A stretch of 6,515 nucleotides of DNA, taken from NCBI GenBank assembly GCA_023437285.1, contig JAEZGP010000524.1, positions 1-6,515 on the forward strand. Reading direction: 5' to 3'. The notes beneath the pieces are model-generated. The model did no database searches and was not told the DNA's origin. It saw only the letters and a program-made list of their open reading frames with translations. This document shows positions 4,802 to 6,515 of the stretch, piece by piece. The DNA is from Actinomycetes bacterium. GTDB taxonomy: Bacteria; Actinomycetota; Actinomycetes; Mycobacteriales; Micromonosporaceae. The first letter of the stretch is position 1, and each line of letters starts with the position of its first letter. A program made the translations under genes and the position numbers.

Positions 4802-5662
4802 GTGGAGGCAAGCTATCCAGCGCCGGCGTGGATTGTCGACCGGGCCCGCGAGTTCGCCGCGTCCGGGGGCACCCCGGCCGCGCCGCGCCGCGCGGCCACC
4901 GTCGTCCTGTTGCGGTCCGCGCCAGAATCCTTCGAGGTGTACGCGCTACGCCGCGCGTCGACGATGGCGTTCGCGCCGAGCATGTACGCCTTCCCGGGCG
5001 GCTCGGTCGACGAGCGCGACGCCCGGGCTGAGGCCGCCGGCGCGCTCGCCTGGTACGGGCCGGCGCCGCACTGGTGGGCCGAGCGGCTGAACCTGCCCGA
5101 GCCCGACGCCGTCGCGGTCGTGTGCGCGGCGGTCCGGGAGGTCTTCGAGGAATGCGGCGTCCTGCTCGCCGGCTCCGCGTCGGCGCTGTCGTCCGAGCCG
5201 GCCGCCGCCGCTGTCGGGGAGACGCTGGTGCGCGATGTCAGCGGGCCGCGGTGGCAGCGGGCCCGGGAGGCGCTGGTGCGCCGCGAACTGGGGCTGGCCG
5301 AGTTCCTCGCGGACGCCGGGCTCGCCGTCCGGTCCGACCTGCTCGTGCCGTGGGACCGGTGGCTCACGCCCGAATACGAGCCGTACCGCTTCGACACGTA
5401 CTTCTTCGTGGCGCGCATGCCGCACGGGCAGGTCGCGCAACACGACGCCGAGGCCGATGAGGCCCAGTGGCTGAGCCCGGCCGACGCCCTCGCGCTGCCG
5501 ATGCTGCCACCGACCCGGCACACGTTCACGCTGCTCGCCCAGCATCCCGACGTGGAGTCGGTGTTGGCCGAGGGCGCCACCCGGTCGGTGCGGAAGCCCA
5601 TCGTGCTGAGCCTGCGCACCACCCCGGACGGCGCGCACATCGTGACCATGTCGACCGACTGA
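4802..5662 (+). CDS. Nudix hydrolase, NUDT19-like (interrupted Nudix box)
   Basis: A 286-residue Nudix-superfamily pyrophosphohydrolase. Seen: a beta-strand start AATVVLLRSAPESFEVYALRR (31-51), FAPSMYAFPGGSVDERD (57-73) and REVFEECGVLL (112-122), then WDRWLTPEYEPYRFDTYFFVARMPHGQ (184-210) and PTRHTFTLLAQHP (227-239). The Nudix box GX5EX7REUXEEXGU is split: about 31 extra residues separate its glycine half from REVFEE. A comparable insertion marks the NUDT19 branch, whose mouse member is a peroxisomal CoA diphosphatase, and the RFDTYFFVA segment also fits that branch. CoA or acyl-CoA is therefore a possible substrate, but this is not established for bacterial members. The metal-binding glutamates of REVFEE are present. 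GTG at 4802 is supported by TAAGGT 7 nt upstream. The 3' end faces mshD across 27 bp. Confidence 0.9.
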   Translation: MEASYPAPAWIVDRAREFAASGGTPAAPRRAATVVLLRSAPESFEVYALRRASTMAFAPSMYAFPGGSVDERDARAEAAGALAWYGPAPHWWAERLNLPEPDAVAVVCAAVREVFEECGVLLAGSASALSSEPAAAAVGETLVRDVSGPRWQRAREALVRRELGLAEFLADAGLAVRSDLLVPWDRWLTPEYEPYRFDTYFFVARMPHGQVAQHDAEADEAQWLSPADALALPMLPPTRHTFTLLAQHPDVESVLAEGATRSVRKPIVLSLRTTPDGAHIVTMSTD

Positions 5663-5680
5663 GCCGGCGGCCCAGCCGGT
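5663..5680. terminator. Possible short bidirectional hairpin between the Nudix gene and mshD
   Basis: CCGGC (5664-5668) pairs with GCCGG (5675-5679) around a 6-nt loop, with a possible G-U closing pair. A competing pairing joins CAGCCG (5673-5678) with CGGCTG (5694-5699), which reaches into the end of mshD. There is no T-tract. Its place in the 27-bp gap between two convergent stops is the main reason to consider it. Confidence 0.3.
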
Positions 5681-5689
5681 GAACGCGCG

Positions 5690-6515
5690 TCAGCGGCTGT
5701 AGGAGACGTCCGTGGCCCAGTGGGCGAAGCCCAGCGCCGTGTAGAGCGCCACGGCGGAGCGGTTGGCCTCGTCGACGTAGAGCATCACCTGGGGCAGGCC
5801 CCGGTCGCGCAGGTGACGCAGACCGGCGAGGGTCAGCGTGCGACCCAGTCCCAGGCCCTGGGCGGCGGGGTCCACGCCGAGGACGTAGACCTCGCCGAGC
5901 GGGTCGTGCCCGTGGTCGCCGACGGCGCCGTGCACCTTGGTCCAGTGGAAGCCCAGCAGGGCGTCGTCGTCGTTGACGGCCAGCAGGAACCCGGCCGGGT
6001 CGAACCATGGCTCGGCCATGCGGGTACGCAGGTCGTGCAGGGTCCAGCGGCCCTGCTCGGGGTGGTCGGCGAACGCGCGCGCGTTGACCGCGAGCCACGC
6101 CTCGTCGTCGGCGCCGGGGCGAAACGCGCGCAGGGCCACGCCGTCGGGCAGCACGGGCTCGGGTACGGGCGTGCGCAGCGAGCGGCGCATCTGCCACAGC
6201 GCTCGCGCGCGGGTGAAGCCCAGCGACAGCGCCAGGGCCGACGCGGACGGGTGGTCACCGTGGGCCCAGATCCGCAGCCGCCCGGCCGGGTCGTGCTCGG
6301 CGGCGACGTGCAGCGCTGCGGTCACAAGGACGCGGCCGTACCCTCGCCGGCGGCGAAGCGGGTGCACGACGGCTTCGGCGGCCGCCCCGGCGTCGACGTC
6401 GGTCGTGTCCACGTACGCGTACCCGACGATGTCACCGCCGTCGCGGACGAGCAGGTGTACGGCGGACCCGTCGCCGCCGTGGCGCACGCGCAGTGTGGTG
6501 TGCTCCGACAGCGGG
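5690..6515 (-). CDS. mshD: Mycothiol synthase (mycothiol acetyltransferase), N terminus beyond right edge
   Basis: Catalyses the last step of mycothiol synthesis, acetylating Cys-GlcN-Ins with acetyl-CoA in the cytoplasm. It is a tandem GNAT protein of about 300 residues; some 275 codons are visible. Seen from the N-terminal side: LSEHTTLRVRHGGD near the window edge, the first GNAT acetyl-CoA loop HPLRRRRGYGRVL (complement of about 6364-6326), the inter-domain segment with AFRPGADDEAWLAVNARAF, HPEQGRWT, EPWFDPAGFLLA and LGFHWTKVH, then the active second GNAT loop GVDPAAQGLGLGRTL (about 5878-5834) and the end YVDEANRSAVALYTALGF. These blocks are characteristic of MshD. A GTG at 6487 is not the start, because the conserved LSEHT lies upstream in the same frame. 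About 25-40 residues are missing. Convergent with the Nudix gene. Confidence 0.96.
   Translation of the reverse strand, partial: PLSEHTTLRVRHGGDGSAVHLLVRDGGDIVGYAYVDTTDVDAGAAAEAVVHPLRRRRGYGRVLVTAALHVAAEHDPAGRLRIWAHGDHPSASALALSLGFTRARALWQMRRSLRTPVPEPVLPDGVALRAFRPGADDEAWLAVNARAFADHPEQGRWTLHDLRTRMAEPWFDPAGFLLAVNDDDALLGFHWTKVHGAVGDHGHDPLGEVYVLGVDPAAQGLGLGRTLTLAGLRHLRDRGLPQVMLYVDEANRSAVALYTALGFAHWATDVSYSR

Noticed and set aside
1..6515. Mobile elements, CRISPR arrays, tRNA or rRNA genes, and a hidden novel system
   Set aside because: I saw no transposase, terminal inverted repeats, spaced repeats or RNA-gene sequences. Nearly all of the DNA is covered by recognisable core genes with uniform composition.

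Overview
The window is very GC-rich, its codons end mostly in G or C, and it carries the end of a mycothiol synthase gene. Mycothiol is made only by actinobacteria, so this is an actinobacterial chromosome. The protein style and gene neighbourhood suggest Micromonosporaceae (Micromonospora, Actinoplanes or Dactylosporangium type), which is an inference only. I see no mobile element, CRISPR array, tRNA or rRNA. Apart from its regulatory DNA this is ordinary core chromosome, and I did not find a clearly new enzymatic system.

Layout, left to right. (1) 1-407, minus: N-terminal third of a DinG-type iron-sulfur DNA helicase, running off the left edge. (2) 408-490: divergent promoter region. (3) 491-1000, plus: DUF402 protein of the FomD/Ntdp phosphatase-like family. 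(4) 1083-1994, plus: PPK2-family polyphosphate kinase, probably class III. (5) 1995-2163: 169 bp of regulatory DNA with three 11-nt direct repeats that look like a PhoP (PHO) box, a possible 18-residue leader ORF and a small hairpin. (6) 2164-2790 and 2796-3797, plus: a two-gene operon of a DUF47 PhoU-like accessory protein and a PiT phosphate permease. (7) 3794-4768, minus: Gfo/Idh/MocA oxidoreductase, convergent with the permease and sharing a CTAG double stop. (8) 4802-5662, plus: NUDT19-like Nudix hydrolase, divergent from the oxidoreductase across only 33 bp. (9) 5690 to the right edge, minus: mshD, mycothiol synthase, lacking its N terminus.

The functional core is phosphorus: phosphate uptake (DUF47 protein plus PiT permease) beside a polyphosphate-using kinase, with a PHO-box-like array between them. 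In Streptomyces the equivalent accessory/permease pair (pap-pitH2) is controlled by PhoP, so the same logic probably applies here. From memory, mshD also lies near phosphate-uptake genes in other actinobacteria.

The second theme is leaderless expression. All four genes that start at a divergent junction (dinG, DUF402, oxidoreductase, Nudix) have a TAnnnT -10 box exactly 7-8 nt before an ATG or GTG and no usable Shine-Dalgarno. The genes internal to the phosphate group (PPK2, DUF47, PiT) have Shine-Dalgarno sequences instead.
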